Below are positions 9,586 through 19,438 of a stretch of DNA of 64,000 nt, piece by piece (within the stretch, counting starts at the first letter, position 1; the number at the start of each line of letters is the position of its first letter). The position numbers and the translations under genes were made by a program. The stretch is taken from contig NZ_JADLQN010000001.1 of NCBI RefSeq assembly GCF_015477835.1, positions 1,984,001-2,048,000 on the forward strand, read 5' to 3'. Origin of the DNA: Nocardia higoensis (GTDB taxonomy: Bacteria > Actinomycetota > Actinomycetes > Mycobacteriales > Mycobacteriaceae). The notes beneath the pieces were generated by a model. The model was given only the letters and a program-made list of their open reading frames with translations, made no database searches and was not told where the DNA came from.

Positions 9586-9855
9586 GTGGCCGCCACGGAG
9601 ATCGAACCCGCCAAGACCGAGCGCGCCGTCGTCACTCACGTCGACACCGCAGAGGTTCCCTCGGCCGAATGGGGCTGGAGCGGAGAATCGCCGCGCGCCT
9701 TCCGGATCGCCGCTATCGTCGTCGCCCTGATCCTGCTGGCCATGCTGATCGGCAACCACAGCGGCAACGTCGAGAACCTCTTCCTGATCGGTTTCGCCGC
9801 AACACTTTTCGCGGCCGTGGGCTACGACTGGATCTACCGCCGCAAGCCGCGCTAG
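9586..9855 (+). CDS. DUF2631 small membrane protein
   Basis: Protein of 89 residues with two predicted transmembrane helices (about residues 41-58 and 65-82) and a basic C-terminus (YRRKPR). This matches DUF2631, a mycobacterial/nocardial inner-membrane family of unknown function (Rv2876-like). GTG 9586 has GAGGAG 5 bases upstream. It is divergent from dxr, with 99 bases between the starts. Confidence 0.85.
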   Translation: MAATEIEPAKTERAVVTHVDTAEVPSAEWGWSGESPRAFRIAAIVVALILLAMLIGNHSGNVENLFLIGFAATLFAAVGYDWIYRRKPR

Positions 9856-9905
9856 CGGCTCGCCGATCGACTGCGTCGCTGCCGACGCCTCGACACGCGT
9901 ACGGT

Positions 9906-10910
9906 TCACCGTCCCCGGCGTTTGACGTTCTTCCCGCCGGACCGGCCACCAGCGCGCGCCGAGGCGTTCTTCGGCTGAGCGCCTTTCGCCCCGCCGGTGC
10001 CGCCCTTGTTCGCAACTCTCCGGGTGCCCGACGTCTTGTGCCGGGCCGCCGATTTCCGCTGCGCCTCGGAGGCATTCCCCGCACTCTTGCCCGCCGAGGG
10101 TGAGCGGGTGCTGCGAGCGGTCCGTCCGCGCACCACGCCGATGAACTCCTCGACCAGATCACTCGTCGCCGCCATGGGCCAGGCCAGCGCGATCTCCGTG
10201 TCCGGATGATCGGTGACCGGCCGGTACACCAGATCTCGACGAGAATGCAGGCGCGCGATCGAATGCGGCACCACCGCCGATCCCACGCCCGCGGCCACCA
10301 TTTCGAACACGACGGCGGCCTGATCGAGATCGGAGGCGTCCTGTAGCCGCTCGGCGGCCAACTCGGCGACACTCACCTGATCGAACACCGAGATCTCGTG
10401 ATCCTTGGGCACCACGACCACCGGGACCTCGCGGTAGAGCGGGATCACCCCGAGACCTTCCCGATCGATCGGCAGTCGCACGAAACACATGTCGACCCGC
10501 CCCTCGGCCAGCGCGGCGTGCTGGTCGGCCGCCGCGAGCGCGACCGTCTCCAGCGGCGTCTCCGGGAAGCGTTCCCGCCAGATCCGCTCCCATTTCGACA
10601 CCGTCACCCCGGGCACGAACCCCACGCGCAGCCCGGCCGCGTCCTGCGCGCTCGATTCGGGTTCGGCCGGGCGGGCGAGTATGTCGCGCGCCGCGCGCAG
10701 CAGCCGCGCGCCCGTGTCGGTGAGCTGCGTGGACTCGGCGCCAGGCACGAACAGCTTGGTATCGAGTTCGGCTTCGAGCTCGATGACGGTGGCACTGAGC
10801 CGCTGGCGGGAAATCCCCAGCGACCGGGCCGCGCGCGCGAAGTGCAGTTGCTCGGCCACCTCGGCGAACCAGCGCAGCCTGATGGGGTCGATCGACTCGA
10901 ACTGGCTCAT
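9906..10910 (-). CDS. LysR-family transcriptional regulator
   Basis: Protein of 334 residues. An N-terminal winged HTH at residues 4-62 ([20 protein letters not shown]) is followed by a periplasmic-binding-protein-like effector domain to about residue 240. The last 70 or so residues are rich in Lys, Arg, Gly and Ser, an unusual basic low-complexity tail that may add non-specific DNA binding. ATG 10910 is preferred over 10928 because it matches family starts. Divergent from the DUF5997 gene with only 61 bases between them, so the two probably share an operator. Confidence 0.9.
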   Translation of the reverse strand: MSQFESIDPIRLRWFAEVAEQLHFARAARSLGISRQRLSATVIELEAELDTKLFVPGAESTQLTDTGARLLRAARDILARPAEPESSAQDAAGLRVGFVPGVTVSKWERIWRERFPETPLETVALAAADQHAALAEGRVDMCFVRLPIDREGLGVIPLYREVPVVVVPKDHEISVFDQVSVAELAAERLQDASDLDQAAVVFEMVAAGVGSAVVPHSIARLHSRRDLVYRPVTDHPDTEIALAWPMAATSDLVEEFIGVVRGRTARSTRSPSAGKSAGNASEAQRKSAARHKTSGTRRVANKGGTGGAKGAQPKNASARAGGRSGGKNVKRRGR

Positions 10911-10959
10911 TCGGCAAGCGTATTGCACCGCCGACGGCGATCCGGTCGAGCCCGCCCGC

Positions 10960-10965
10960 TAGGCT
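10960..10965 (+). promoter_or_regulatory. -10 element TAGGCT for a leaderless start
   Basis: TAGGCT ends 6 bases before GTG 10972 with no ribosome-binding site, consistent with a leaderless DUF5997 transcript inside the LysR-DUF5997 intergenic region. Confidence 0.5.
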
Positions 10966-10971
10966 GTCGCA

Positions 10972-11403
10972 GTGAGTCCGGACAAGAAATCGCAGATGAT
11001 GAAGCCACTGACGGCTGCCGACAAGCTCGGCATCTACCTGCCCGCCGCGCCCGCGCAGTTTCGCGACTCGCCGGTCTCCTTCGCCGAACTCGAGCGGTTG
11101 CGCGCCGATCCGCCGCAGTGGCTGACCGAACTGCGCCGCAACGGCCCCTTCCCGCGTGACATCACCGCCCGCAAACTCGGCGTCTCCAACAGCGGCCTGG
11201 CCCGCGCCGAGGTCTCCGACGCGCTCACCGCCGACGAGATCGCCGCGCTGCTGGCCGATCCGCCGGAGTGGCTGGCCCGCGAACGCGAGAACTACGCGCA
11301 GGTGCAGCGCGAGAACGAGCGGATCAAGACCAAGCGCGCCGAGCATCGGGCCGCGACCAACCGGCCGGCCAAGAACCGCTTCGGCACCGGCCGCGAGAGC
11401 TGA
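10972..11403 (+). CDS. DUF5997 protein
   Basis: Protein of 143 residues, function unknown. It contains LTAADKLGIYLPAAP, then FAELERLRADPPQWLTELR and the near repeat LTADEIAALLADPPEWLARE, and ends in a Lys/Arg-rich tail. This is the DUF5997 pattern, which in actinobacteria typically sits beside a LysR gene as it does here. The middle segment (FPRDITARKLGVSNSGLARA) looks like a small DNA-binding helix pair. Predicted leaderless start. Confidence 0.8.
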   Translation: MSPDKKSQMMKPLTAADKLGIYLPAAPAQFRDSPVSFAELERLRADPPQWLTELRRNGPFPRDITARKLGVSNSGLARAEVSDALTADEIAALLADPPEWLARERENYAQVQRENERIKTKRAEHRAATNRPAKNRFGTGRES

Positions 11404-11429
11404 TCACGGCTCCCACTCGAGCTTGACCT

Positions 11430-11447
11430 GAACCTTTTTCGAGGTTC
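11430..11447. terminator. Hairpin between convergent genes
   Basis: GAACCT, a TTTTCG loop and AGGTTC form a perfect 6-bp stem between the DUF5997 stop (11403) and the kinase stop (11487). It could end transcription on both strands. There is no long U tract, so the call is weak. Confidence 0.4.
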
Positions 11448-11486
11448 GACGATGGGTGCGTCGCCGCGCCGACCGCCGATGTTCCC

Positions 11487-13157
11487 CTACAGCGGAGCGG
11501 CGCGCACCGCGGCGAGCAACTCCGCCAATTCGCTTTCTCCACCCGTGCGCTCGAAGACGAGGACCCATCGCCATCGGTCCGGGTCGCTGAATGTCGACAC
11601 GACGATCGCCTCGTCCGGGCCGATCCGGTCCGCGACGACGAACTTCCGGTCGGTGCGTGAACCGACGGTCTCCGAGCCGTGGACCTCGCCGACTGCGGCC
11701 AGCGCATCGGCCGCCCGCCGCGCCTCGGCAGCACTCGGGTAGCTGTAGAAGCCGTAGGACATCGGGGGGTCGAGCCCGGCGACACAGTGCACCTTCGCCT
11801 GCCAGGGATCCAACGCCGCCGCGTAGCCCTCGGAATCGAGGAAGTCGTACCACCGGGGATAGAGGAAGCAGGTCGCGCCCTGGTAGCCGTCGCCGGTTTC
11901 CGTCCCCGGAGGCAGCATCCCGGGAAACGCGGTACGCATCGCCGCCAGATCCTCCTCGCCCGGGGAGCGTCCGATGGCCGCCCGCACGGCGTCACTGTTC
12001 CAGGCCAGCACCGCCACTGCCGCGACCAGCAACAGAACCAGCCCGATGATCGCCAGCGCGACCTTCGTGCCCGCCCCCCTCCGACGCGGGACCGGGGATC
12101 GGTTCGGTGCCGGATAGGCCGGTCGCGGCGTCGCCGGCCCTGGGGCCCATCCCGGCCGCGGCTGGCGATGCCCGTAGGGCGGCATCGCCGACGGTGCGAC
12201 ATGCGGCGCGGGGGCACGAGTCGGGGTCGGAGGACGCACGGGTGCCTGGTTCGGGAAGGATCGCGCCGGGGCATGGGGGACCGCGGGTGCGCTCACCGGC
12301 GCGCGCTGCACCTGGGCGAGATTCGCTGCCGAGAGTCCCATCGCCTGCCGCACCGCGGCCGCGAACTCGACGCAGGAGTCGAACCGCTCGTCGATACGTT
12401 TGGACAGCGCCCGGTTCAACACGACGTCCAGCGCAGACGGCATGCCGGGACGCACCGCGCTCAACAACGGCGGCTGCTCGCGCAGATGACCGTGGATCAC
12501 CGCCACCGGCTGCGTGGCGGCGAACGGAACCCGCCCGGTCAGCAACCAGAACAGCGTGCACGCCAACGCGTACTGATCCGTCCGGTGGTCCAGGTATCCA
12601 CCGGTGAGCTGCTCCGGGGACGCGTAGGCCAGCGTCGCGGTCACCGTCCCGGTCTTCGTCAGGTGGGTGGTGTCCTCCTGCGGGCGCGCGATACCGAAAT
12701 CGGTGAGGAATACCCGCTCCTGGCCCGCCGCCCGCGACAGCAGGATGTTGGCGGGCTTGACGTCACGATGCAGCACACCCATCCGGTGCGCGTAGTCCAG
12801 GGCGGTGGCCGTCTCGGCGACGATCTGCGCGGCGCGCTGCGGCGGCAGCGTCCGCGGGTCGAGCGACGAACCGTCCACGCCGTCGACGTACTGCATGGAG
12901 ATCCACAACTGCTCGTCCTCGACACCGCGGTCGTAGACCGACACGATGTTCGGATGGTCGAGCTGGGCGACCAGGTTCCCTTCCCGCTCGAAGCGCGCCC
13001 GCAGTTCGGGATCGGCGAAGGCCTCCCGGTTCAGCAGCTTCAGCGCCGTGCGCCGGGGCAGGCGGGGATGACGGGCCAGATAGACCGCGCCCATCCCTCC
13101 TCTGCCGAGCAGCTTCTCCACGGTGTAGCCGGCGAAGACGGCCCCCGGTTGCAGCAC
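11487..13157 (-). CDS. Membrane serine/threonine protein kinase (PknB-like kinase domain)
   Basis: Protein of 556 residues. Kinase domain at about residues 9-272 with GRGGMGAVY loop (18-26), ATP lysine K40, catalytic HRDVKPAN (D132), DFG (D153) and SPE (180-182). A Pro/Ala-rich juxtamembrane linker (about 285-360) leads to one transmembrane helix (366-386) and an extracellular domain of about 170 residues that has no PASTA repeats. GTG 13157 has GGGGGA 5 bases upstream. It starts 31 bases after the rlmN stop on the same strand, so the two are probably co-transcribed. The outer domain presumably senses an envelope signal; the ligand is unknown. Confidence 0.95.
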   Translation of the reverse strand: MLQPGAVFAGYTVEKLLGRGGMGAVYLARHPRLPRRTALKLLNREAFADPELRARFEREGNLVAQLDHPNIVSVYDRGVEDEQLWISMQYVDGVDGSSLDPRTLPPQRAAQIVAETATALDYAHRMGVLHRDVKPANILLSRAAGQERVFLTDFGIARPQEDTTHLTKTGTVTATLAYASPEQLTGGYLDHRTDQYALACTLFWLLTGRVPFAATQPVAVIHGHLREQPPLLSAVRPGMPSALDVVLNRALSKRIDERFDSCVEFAAAVRQAMGLSAANLAQVQRAPVSAPAVPHAPARSFPNQAPVRPPTPTRAPAPHVAPSAMPPYGHRQPRPGWAPGPATPRPAYPAPNRSPVPRRRGAGTKVALAIIGLVLLLVAAVAVLAWNSDAVRAAIGRSPGEEDLAAMRTAFPGMLPPGTETGDGYQGATCFLYPRWYDFLDSEGYAAALDPWQAKVHCVAGLDPPMSYGFYSYPSAAEARRAADALAAVGEVHGSETVGSRTDRKFVVADRIGPDEAIVVSTFSDPDRWRWVLVFERTGGESELAELLAAVRAAPL

Positions 13158-13188
13158 TGGTCCCCCGAATTCATCGCGATCGCGTCGT

Positions 13189-14298
13189 TCAGTTCTCCGC
13201 CGCCAGCTGACCACAGGCAGCGGCGATCTCCTGACCCCTGGTGTCACGGACGGTACACGGCACACCTTGGGCGTTCACACGACGGACGAACTCCTGCTCG
13301 ACCGGCTTGGGGCTGGCATCCCACTGGCTACCCGGCGTCGGATTCAGCGGGATCACGTTCACATGCACCCGCGAGCCCAGCGCCTTGTGCAGTTTCGCAC
13401 CGAGCATGTCCGCCCGCCACGGCTGATCGTTGACATCGCGAATCAGCGCGTACTCCACCGAGACCCGGCGGCCGGTCTTGTCGGCGTAGTAGCGCGCCGC
13501 CTCCAACACCTCGGCGACCGGCCAGCGATTGTTCACCGGCACCAGGGTGTCGCGCAGTTCGTCGTCGGGGGTGTGCAGGGAGACCGCCAGTGTCACCGAG
13601 AGTCCCTCGTCGGCGAGCTTGCGGATGGCCGGGGCCAGGCCGACCGTGGAGACCACCACATTGCGCTGGGAGATACCGAGTCCGTCGGGCGCGGGCGAGG
13701 TGATCCGGCGGACCGCCGCCACCACGCGCTTGTAGTTGGCCAGCGGCTCGCCCATGCCCATGAACACGATGTTCGACAGCCGCCCCGCGCCACCGGCCAC
13801 CTCGCCGTCGCGCAATGCCGCGGCAGCCGAGCGCACCTGGTCGACGATCTCGGCGGTGGACAGGTTGCGATCGAGCCCACCCTGACCGGTCGCGCAGAAC
13901 GGGCACGCCATGCCGCAGCCGGCCTGACTGGAGATGCACAGGGTGTTGCGGTCGGTGTAGCGCATCAGCACGCTCTCCAGCAGGGTGCCGTCACCGGCGC
14001 GCCAGAGTGTCTTACGGGTGCTGCCGTCGTCGCAGGTCACGTGCTTGACCGCGCTGAGCAGCGGCGGAAACAGCGCCGCGCCGATCTTCTCGCGGACCGG
14101 CGCGGGCAGATCGGTCATCTGCGCCGGGTCGGCCTGCAGGCGGCCATAGTACTGACGGGCGATCTGGTCGGCCCGGAACTTCGGCAACCCCAGTTCCTCG
14201 ACCGCCGCTCGCCTGCCGTCCGCGTCGAGGTCGGCGAGATGGCGCGGCGGCATGCCACGGCGTGGAGCATCGAAGACGAGGGGCAAGGAGACGGCCAT
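13189..14298 (-). CDS. rlmN: Dual-specificity 23S rRNA/tRNA adenine-C2 methyltransferase
   Basis: Protein of 369 residues, a radical SAM enzyme that methylates C2 of A2503 in 23S rRNA and A37 in some tRNAs. The radical-SAM cysteines are C128, C132 and C135 (CGMACPFC), and a C-terminal cysteine, C362, fits the second catalytic Cys that forms the protein-RNA adduct. Length is typical. Followed closely by the membrane kinase gene. Confidence 0.97.
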   Translation of the reverse strand: MAVSLPLVFDAPRRGMPPRHLADLDADGRRAAVEELGLPKFRADQIARQYYGRLQADPAQMTDLPAPVREKIGAALFPPLLSAVKHVTCDDGSTRKTLWRAGDGTLLESVLMRYTDRNTLCISSQAGCGMACPFCATGQGGLDRNLSTAEIVDQVRSAAAALRDGEVAGGAGRLSNIVFMGMGEPLANYKRVVAAVRRITSPAPDGLGISQRNVVVSTVGLAPAIRKLADEGLSVTLAVSLHTPDDELRDTLVPVNNRWPVAEVLEAARYYADKTGRRVSVEYALIRDVNDQPWRADMLGAKLHKALGSRVHVNVIPLNPTPGSQWDASPKPVEQEFVRRVNAQGVPCTVRDTRGQEIAAACGQLAAEN

Positions 14299-14354
14299 AG
14301 TGTCTCCAGTGTCCCATCTGCTCGGATTCTCCGCCGACCCAGGTCAGGAGTCGC

Positions 14355-14657
14355 TCAGCGCTTGGCCACCCGGCGCAATTGCATGATGCGCACCCCGCCG
14401 ACCAACGCCATCACCAGCGCGCCGCCGATCACCGACAGCAGCACCGCGACGCCGAGCGGCAGATGGAACTCCCAGAAGAACAAGCTCACCTCGACCGAGG
14501 TCAGGTTCTGCAGGATGAACACCAGCAGCAGCACCAGGATGAGCGCGCCTGCGATCAGGCTCATCCAGGCGTAGCCGGTCCTGGATCTGAGGGACTTCGG
14601 CTCGCCGGGCACCCCGGGTTCGACGAGGGGAGGTTCGAATTCGTCGTTCGCGGACAT
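14355..14657 (-). CDS. LapA-domain (DUF1049) membrane protein
   Basis: Protein of 100 residues with two transmembrane helices (about 31-51 and 66-88) around the LapA-family stretch ILQNLTSVEVSLFFWEFHLP. In proteobacteria LapA helps lipopolysaccharide assembly; actinobacteria lack LPS, so here only a membrane role can be inferred. It lies between rlmN and cdsA on the same strand. Confidence 0.85.
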   Translation of the reverse strand: MSANDEFEPPLVEPGVPGEPKSLRSRTGYAWMSLIAGALILVLLLVFILQNLTSVEVSLFFWEFHLPLGVAVLLSVIGGALVMALVGGVRIMQLRRVAKR

Positions 14658-14723
14658 GCCTCGATCATGGCCGATGGCTATCGACCGTGATGGGAAATCG
14701 GGAACACGGCGCGCCGAGGGGCC

Positions 14724-15671
14724 TCACACCAGGGTGCTCAACACCAGCCAGGAGACGAATGCCGAGGGCAGCATGGAGTCCAGCCGGTCCATGATGCCGC
14801 CGTGACCGGGCAGCAGCGTGCCCATGTCCTTGATGCCGAGTTCGCGTTTGATCTGCGATTCGATCAGGTCGCCGACGGTGGCCACCACCACCAGCCCGAC
14901 GCCGAGCAGGACACCGATCATCGAATTGGCCTGCAACAGCAGGGTGACCGTGAGCAGACCGCCGATCACGCTGAACACCAGCGAACCGCAGAACCCCTCC
15001 CAGGACTTCTTCGGGCTGATCGAGGGCACCATGGGATGCTTGCCGAACAGCACGCCCGCCACGTAGCCGCCCACGTCGGAGCAGACCACCAGGATCATGA
15101 AGGTCAGCACCCGAAGGTTGCCGTCATCCTCGAGCAGCAGCAGCGTGGCGAACGCGCCGAGCAAAGGCACCCAGGCCAGGGTGAACACGGCGATGGCGGT
15201 ATCGCGCAGGAAGTTGCGCGGCGCGGTGCGCATCCCGTGGTCGAACAGGCGCCACACCATGCAGGTCAGGGCAGTGAACGCGAACGCGGCGAGCACGCCC
15301 TCGGCGCCGAAGGGCCAGCCGAGCCAGAACACCGCCTGACCGCCCACGATCAGCGGGATGCGCGGCACCAGCACATCGGCCTCGCGCAGCCGTTTGGCCA
15401 CCTCCCAGGTCGCCACCCCGATGCCGGTCGCGGCGAACGGGATGAACACCAGTGGCGCGAACAGCAGAATGGCGATGAGGGACAGCCCGAGCCCGAAGCC
15501 GACAGCGAGCGCGGCGGGCAGGTTTCGTCCCGCCTTCGACGTGACCGGAGCCGGCTCCACAGGCGCCGCCGCGTGCGCGTGGATCGTTTCAGGTGTGCCG
15601 TTGGCCGGCATCGGCTCGTCGGCCGCACCTTCGGCGGCGGCTTTCTCGGCCACGATTGTCCCGTCGCTCAC
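14724..15671 (-). CDS. cdsA: Phosphatidate cytidylyltransferase
   Basis: Protein of 315 residues that makes CDP-diacylglycerol from phosphatidic acid and CTP, the precursor of phosphatidylinositol, cardiolipin and PE. A hydrophilic Ala/Glu-rich N-terminus of about 55 residues precedes multiple membrane helices. The CDS signature lies near the C-terminus, with KDMGTLLPGHGGIMDRLDSM carrying the conserved Gly and Asp residues. GTG start 15671. The order frr-cdsA-rlmN is standard for mycolata. Confidence 0.96.
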   Translation of the reverse strand: MSDGTIVAEKAAAEGAADEPMPANGTPETIHAHAAAPVEPAPVTSKAGRNLPAALAVGFGLGLSLIAILLFAPLVFIPFAATGIGVATWEVAKRLREADVLVPRIPLIVGGQAVFWLGWPFGAEGVLAAFAFTALTCMVWRLFDHGMRTAPRNFLRDTAIAVFTLAWVPLLGAFATLLLLEDDGNLRVLTFMILVVCSDVGGYVAGVLFGKHPMVPSISPKKSWEGFCGSLVFSVIGGLLTVTLLLQANSMIGVLLGVGLVVVATVGDLIESQIKRELGIKDMGTLLPGHGGIMDRLDSMLPSAFVSWLVLSTLV

Positions 15672-15719
15672 TCGTGTGTTCCGTTTCGTCCCCCGCCCGG
15701 GCGGGCCCTCGCGTCTTCC

Positions 15720-16277
15720 TCAGACCTCGAGGAGTTCGGCTTCCTTGTGCTTGACCAGTTCGTCGATCTGGCCGACATACTTCGCGGTGGTCTTGTCGAG
15801 CTCTTTCTCCGCGCGACCGACCTCGTCCTCGCCGGCTTCGCCATCCTTCTGGATCCGCCCGAGCTCTTCCATCGCTTTGCGGCGGACATTGCGGATGGCG
15901 ACCTTCGCGTCCTCGCCCTTGCCCTTGGCCTGCTTCACCATGTCGCGGCGGCGTTCCTCGGTGAGCTGCGGGATGCTGATCCGCAGGATGTCACCGTTGT
16001 TCGTCGGGTTCACGCCCAGATCCGAATTGCGGATCGCGGTTTCGATCGGGCCCAGCTGACCGGCTTCGTAGGGCTTGATCACCACCATCCGAGGCTCGGG
16101 CACGGTGATGCTGGACATCTGGGTGATGGGCGTGGGCGAACCGTAGTAGTCCACCACGACCCGGGAGAACATGCCCGGGTTCGCGCGACCGGTCCGGATG
16201 GTCCCGAGATCGTCCTTCGCTACCGAGACGGCCTTCTCCATCTTCTCCTCGGCGTCGAAGAGCGCTTCTTCTATCAC
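15720..16277 (-). CDS. frr: Ribosome recycling factor
   Basis: Protein of 185 residues that, with EF-G, splits post-termination ribosomes. It shows [12 protein letters not shown], the [10 protein letters not shown] core and the long C-terminal three-helix bundle. GTG 16277 is chosen over ATG 16283/16292 because GGAGGA then lies 7 bases upstream and the length equals the mycobacterial protein. It follows pyrH by 50 bases on the same strand. Confidence 0.98.
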   Translation of the reverse strand: MIEEALFDAEEKMEKAVSVAKDDLGTIRTGRANPGMFSRVVVDYYGSPTPITQMSSITVPEPRMVVIKPYEAGQLGPIETAIRNSDLGVNPTNNGDILRISIPQLTEERRRDMVKQAKGKGEDAKVAIRNVRRKAMEELGRIQKDGEAGEDEVGRAEKELDKTTAKYVGQIDELVKHKEAELLEV

Positions 16278-16327
16278 GACCATTTCCTCCACAGCGTCGT
16301 CATCGTCATGATCCGCGGGCCGCGGAC

Positions 16328-17056
16328 TCAGGAACGAACCAATGTGCCGATCTTCTCACCGGCGACCGCACGGGCGATATTGCCCTTGACCAACAGATTG
16401 AACACCAGGATGGGCATTTGATTGTCCATACAGAGACTGAACGCCGTCGCATCGGCGACCTTGAGACCACGCTCGATCACTTCCTTGTGGGTGATCTCGC
16501 TGAACATGGTCGCGTTCTCGACGACCCGGGGGTCCGCGTCGAACACCCCGTCGACCGCCTTGGCCATCAGTACCACGTCCGCGCCGATCTCCAGGGCGCG
16601 CTGAGCCGCCGTGGTGTCGGTGGAGAAGTACGGCATCCCCATGCCGGCACCGAAGATGACCACGCGTCCCTTCTCCAGGTGTCGCTTGGCACGCAGCGGC
16701 AGGTACGGCTCGGCGACCTGCCCCATGGTGATGGCGGTCTGCACGCGGGTGTCGACCCCCTGCTTCTGCAGAAAGTCCTGCAGCGCAAGGCTGTTCATCA
16801 CGGTGCCGAGCATGCCCATGTAGTCCGAGCGGGCCCGCTCCATGCCGCGTTCCTCGAGTTCGGCGCCTCGGAAGAAGTTGCCGCCGCCGATCACCACCGC
16901 CACCTGAGCACCGCCCGCGACCACCTCGGCGATCTGCTCGGCGACGGTCTCCACGACGTCCGGATCGAGTCCGACCTTTCCGCCGCCGAACATCTCACCA
17001 CCCAGTTTGAGCAGTACCCGGCGGTATCCAGGACGCGCGGTACCCGGGTCGGTCAT
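16328..17056 (-). CDS. pyrH: UMP kinase
   Basis: Protein of 242 residues of the amino-acid-kinase fold that phosphorylates UMP to UDP. It shows [11 protein letters not shown], the GGGNFFRG nucleotide-binding loop and [15 protein letters not shown] 17056 follows GGAGAG by about 8 bases; an in-frame ATG at 17092 is less likely. It leads the pyrH-frr-cdsA series, separated from tsf by a hairpin at 17229-17269. Confidence 0.98.
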   Translation of the reverse strand: MTDPGTARPGYRRVLLKLGGEMFGGGKVGLDPDVVETVAEQIAEVVAGGAQVAVVIGGGNFFRGAELEERGMERARSDYMGMLGTVMNSLALQDFLQKQGVDTRVQTAITMGQVAEPYLPLRAKRHLEKGRVVIFGAGMGMPYFSTDTTAAQRALEIGADVVLMAKAVDGVFDADPRVVENATMFSEITHKEVIERGLKVADATAFSLCMDNQMPILVFNLLVKGNIARAVAGEKIGTLVRS

Positions 17057-17228
17057 CGATGTATCTCTCCTTCGGCGATCGGGTCTGCTCACCGTGGGTG
17101 AGCCATCGGTCGGCGGGGTTCCGGCAGGGACATGGAACCGCCCGGTAAAGCCATCTCATCCTGCCTTACGCCGACGGGGTCGAATCCGCAGACCCCCGGG
17201 AAAGCCGGGAAAGGCGCCAGGACGGCGA

Positions 17229-17269
17229 ACGGCCCCCCACGCGAGTGTGCTACTCGCGCGAGGGGCCGT
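17229..17269 (-). terminator. Hairpin downstream of tsf
   Basis: A long GC-rich inverted repeat (ACGGCCCC with CACGCGAGT against ACTCGCG and GGGGCCGT, 5-base loop) starts 13 bases after the tsf stop. It is a strong terminator-type stem but lacks a U tract, as is common in actinobacteria. Confidence 0.65.
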
Positions 17270-17281
17270 CTCGTGGTCAGG

Positions 17282-18109
17282 TCAGGCCTGGCCGACCTCG
17301 AAGCGGGCGAAGCGGGTGATGGTGGCACCGGCCTCCTCCAACTGCTGCTTGACGGTCTTCTTGCTGTCGGTGACCGACGACTGCTCCAGCAGGACGACGT
17401 CCTTGAAGAAGCCGTTGACACGGCCTTCGGTGATCTTCGCCAGCGCGGCTTCGGGCTTGCCCTCTTCGCGAGCGGTCTGCTCGGCGATGCGGCGCTCGTT
17501 CTCCACGATGTCGGCCGGAACCTCGTCACGACTGACGTACTTGGCCCTGAGCGCGGCGACCTGCATGGCGGCGGCACGAGCGGCCTCGGCCGCGGCGTCG
17601 CCCTCGCCCTGGAACTCGACCAGCACGCCGACGGCAGGCGGCAGATCCGAGGCCCGCTTGTGCAGGTAGGTGGCGACCGGGCCGTCCAGCGAGACCACCC
17701 GGCGCAGCTCGAGCTTCTCGCCGATCTTGGCGGCCAGCTCCTGCAGGGCGGAGTCGGCGGTGCGACCGTCGCCCAGGTCCAGCGCCTTGAGGGCGTCCAG
17801 ATCACCGGGCTTGGCAGCGGCGGCCACGGTGACGATCTGGTCGGCGAGCGCCTGGAATTCGGCGTTCTTGGCGACGAAGTCGGTCTCGGAGTTGATCTCG
17901 ACCATCACGCCTTCCTTGGCCGCGACCAGGCCCTCGGCGGTGGTGCGCTCGGCGCGCTTGCCCACATCCTTGGCGCCCTTGATGCGCAGCAGCTCGACGG
18001 CCTTGTCGAAGTCACCGTCGGTCTCGGCCAGCGCGTTCTTGCAGTCCATCATTCCGGAGCCGGTCAGCTCGCGGAGCCGCTTCACATCGGCAGCGGTGTA
18101 GTTCGCCAT
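17282..18109 (-). CDS. tsf: Elongation factor Ts
   Basis: Protein of 275 residues, the guanine-nucleotide exchange factor for EF-Tu. The N-terminal motif [19 protein letters not shown] and the SETDFVAKN signature at about residue 75 are clear. ATG 18109 has GAGGAGG about 11 bases upstream. It follows rpsB by 105 bases containing a stable hairpin. Confidence 0.98.
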   Translation of the reverse strand: MANYTAADVKRLRELTGSGMMDCKNALAETDGDFDKAVELLRIKGAKDVGKRAERTTAEGLVAAKEGVMVEINSETDFVAKNAEFQALADQIVTVAAAAKPGDLDALKALDLGDGRTADSALQELAAKIGEKLELRRVVSLDGPVATYLHKRASDLPPAVGVLVEFQGEGDAAAEAARAAAMQVAALRAKYVSRDEVPADIVENERRIAEQTAREEGKPEAALAKITEGRVNGFFKDVVLLEQSSVTDSKKTVKQQLEEAGATITRFARFEVGQA

Positions 18110-18151
18110 CGGTGGCGAGCCTCCTCGTATGTGTTGGTCAGGTGGGAAAAC

Positions 18152-18194
18152 CACCTTGCCGACCGCTCCTGAACGCAGAAGGGTCGGCAAGGTG
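18152..18194 (-). terminator. Hairpin between rpsB and tsf
   Basis: CACCTTGCCGACC at 18152-18164 pairs perfectly with GGTCGGCAAGGTG at 18182-18194 across a 17-base loop. It occupies the rpsB-tsf gap and could be a partial terminator, an attenuator or a 3' stabilising stem that sets the S2/EF-Ts ratio. Confidence 0.6.
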
Positions 18195-18214
18195 AACTAT
18201 CGGCGCCGAACGGC

Positions 18215-19081
18215 TCAGAAGTCGGCCGGGGTCTGCGCGGCCGGGGCCTCTTCGGCCGGAGCGGCGGCCTCGGCCGGAGCGGCTTCGGCAGCGGTCTCGG
18301 TGGCCGGGCTCGCCTGGGCCAGCAGCTCCTGCTCCCACTCGGCCAGCGGCTCACCCGCGCCCGCTTCGGGCTTGGCGTCGCCGGAGGCCAGACCCGCACG
18401 GGCCTGCACGCCCTCGGCCACCGCGGACGCGACGACCTTGGTCAGCAGAGCGGCGGAACGGATGGCGTCGTCGTTACCCGGGATCGGGTAGTCGACCAGG
18501 TCGGGATCGCAGTTGGTGTCCAGGATCGCGATGACCGGGATGTTCAGCTTGCGCGCTTCGCCGACGGCGATGTGCTCTTTGTTGGTGTCGACGACCCAGA
18601 TGGCGGAGGGCACCTTCTGCATGTCGCGGATACCGCCGAGGGTGCGCTCCAGCTTGGTCATCTCACGCGTGAGCATGAGGATTTCCTTCTTGGTGCGACC
18701 CTCGAAGCCACCGGTCTGCTCCATCGCCTCGAGTTCCTTGAGGCGCTGCAGACGCTTGTGCACGGTGGAGAAGTTGGTGAGCATGCCGCCCAGCCAGCGC
18801 TGGTTCACGTAGGGCATGCCGACGCGGGTGGCCTCGGCCGCGATGGACTCCTGAGCCTGCTTCTTGGTGCCGACGAAAAGGACGGTGCCGCCGTGGGCGA
18901 CGGTCTCCTTGACGAATTCGTAGGCCTTGTCGATGTAGGTCAGCGTCTGCTGCAGGTCGATGATGTAGATGCCGTTGCGGTCGGTGAAGATGAACCGCTT
19001 CATCTTCGGGTTCCAGCGCCGGGTCTGGTGTCCGAAGTGCGCGCCGCTGTCGAGCAGCTGCTTCATTGTTACGACAGCCAT
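18215..19081 (-). CDS. rpsB: 30S ribosomal protein S2
   Basis: Protein of 288 residues. It begins [18 protein letters not shown] and contains [12 protein letters not shown] and [13 protein letters not shown], all S2 signatures. The last 45 or so residues form an Ala/Glu/Pro-rich tail longer than in E. coli but usual in actinobacteria. ATG 19081 is fixed by homology; the frame is open much further upstream without resemblance. Confidence 0.98.
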   Translation of the reverse strand: MAVVTMKQLLDSGAHFGHQTRRWNPKMKRFIFTDRNGIYIIDLQQTLTYIDKAYEFVKETVAHGGTVLFVGTKKQAQESIAAEATRVGMPYVNQRWLGGMLTNFSTVHKRLQRLKELEAMEQTGGFEGRTKKEILMLTREMTKLERTLGGIRDMQKVPSAIWVVDTNKEHIAVGEARKLNIPVIAILDTNCDPDLVDYPIPGNDDAIRSAALLTKVVASAVAEGVQARAGLASGDAKPEAGAGEPLAEWEQELLAQASPATETAAEAAPAEAAAPAEEAPAAQTPADF

Positions 19082-19438
19082 GGCTCTCGTATCTCTCTTT
19101 CGTTGCCGGTTGACGCAGGCGGTCGGTGACCGTCTGCCCTGACGCCGCCGCATCACCGTCAACCCGCTCGAGATTCGATCGGGACCAGCCGGCGATACCC
19201 TGCCCGCGGGCGTCACGCGAAACGAGGACACAGTGTGTTGGCTCGGATTCACGAACGACGCCGGTGGAACAAGCACGGGTGGCGCGCGAAGTCGGTTCAT
19301 GCCGAGCACGAACCGCTCGATCAGTCTACGATCCTGATGGCCTCCGGAACGAATCGGGTCTGTCCACAGGCTCGAAGTTGTCCACAATCGGCTGGTCGGG
19401 CATTCCGGACGGACGCCATCGGCGGCAGGCTCGACGAC
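19082..19438. other. rpsB leader and promoter region
   Basis: About 357 bases without a convincing gene. It holds the divergent promoters for rpsB and the rightward secreted-protein gene. Two DnaA-box-like sequences lie at 19360-19386. No known riboswitch or S2 leader structure could be recognised by eye. Confidence 0.5.
19360..19386 (+). promoter_or_regulatory. Pair of DnaA-box-like sites
   Basis: CTGTCCACA at 19360-19368 and TTGTCCACA at 19378-19386. The second equals the mycobacterial DnaA-box consensus, the first differs by one base. They lie in the rpsB / secreted-protein intergenic region and could let DnaA act on either promoter. Confidence 0.4.

Noticed and set aside
8329-9909. dxr starting at 9909
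   Set aside because: The first 141 residues do not resemble Dxr and run through the DUF2631 gene; ATG 9486 with GGAAG is better.
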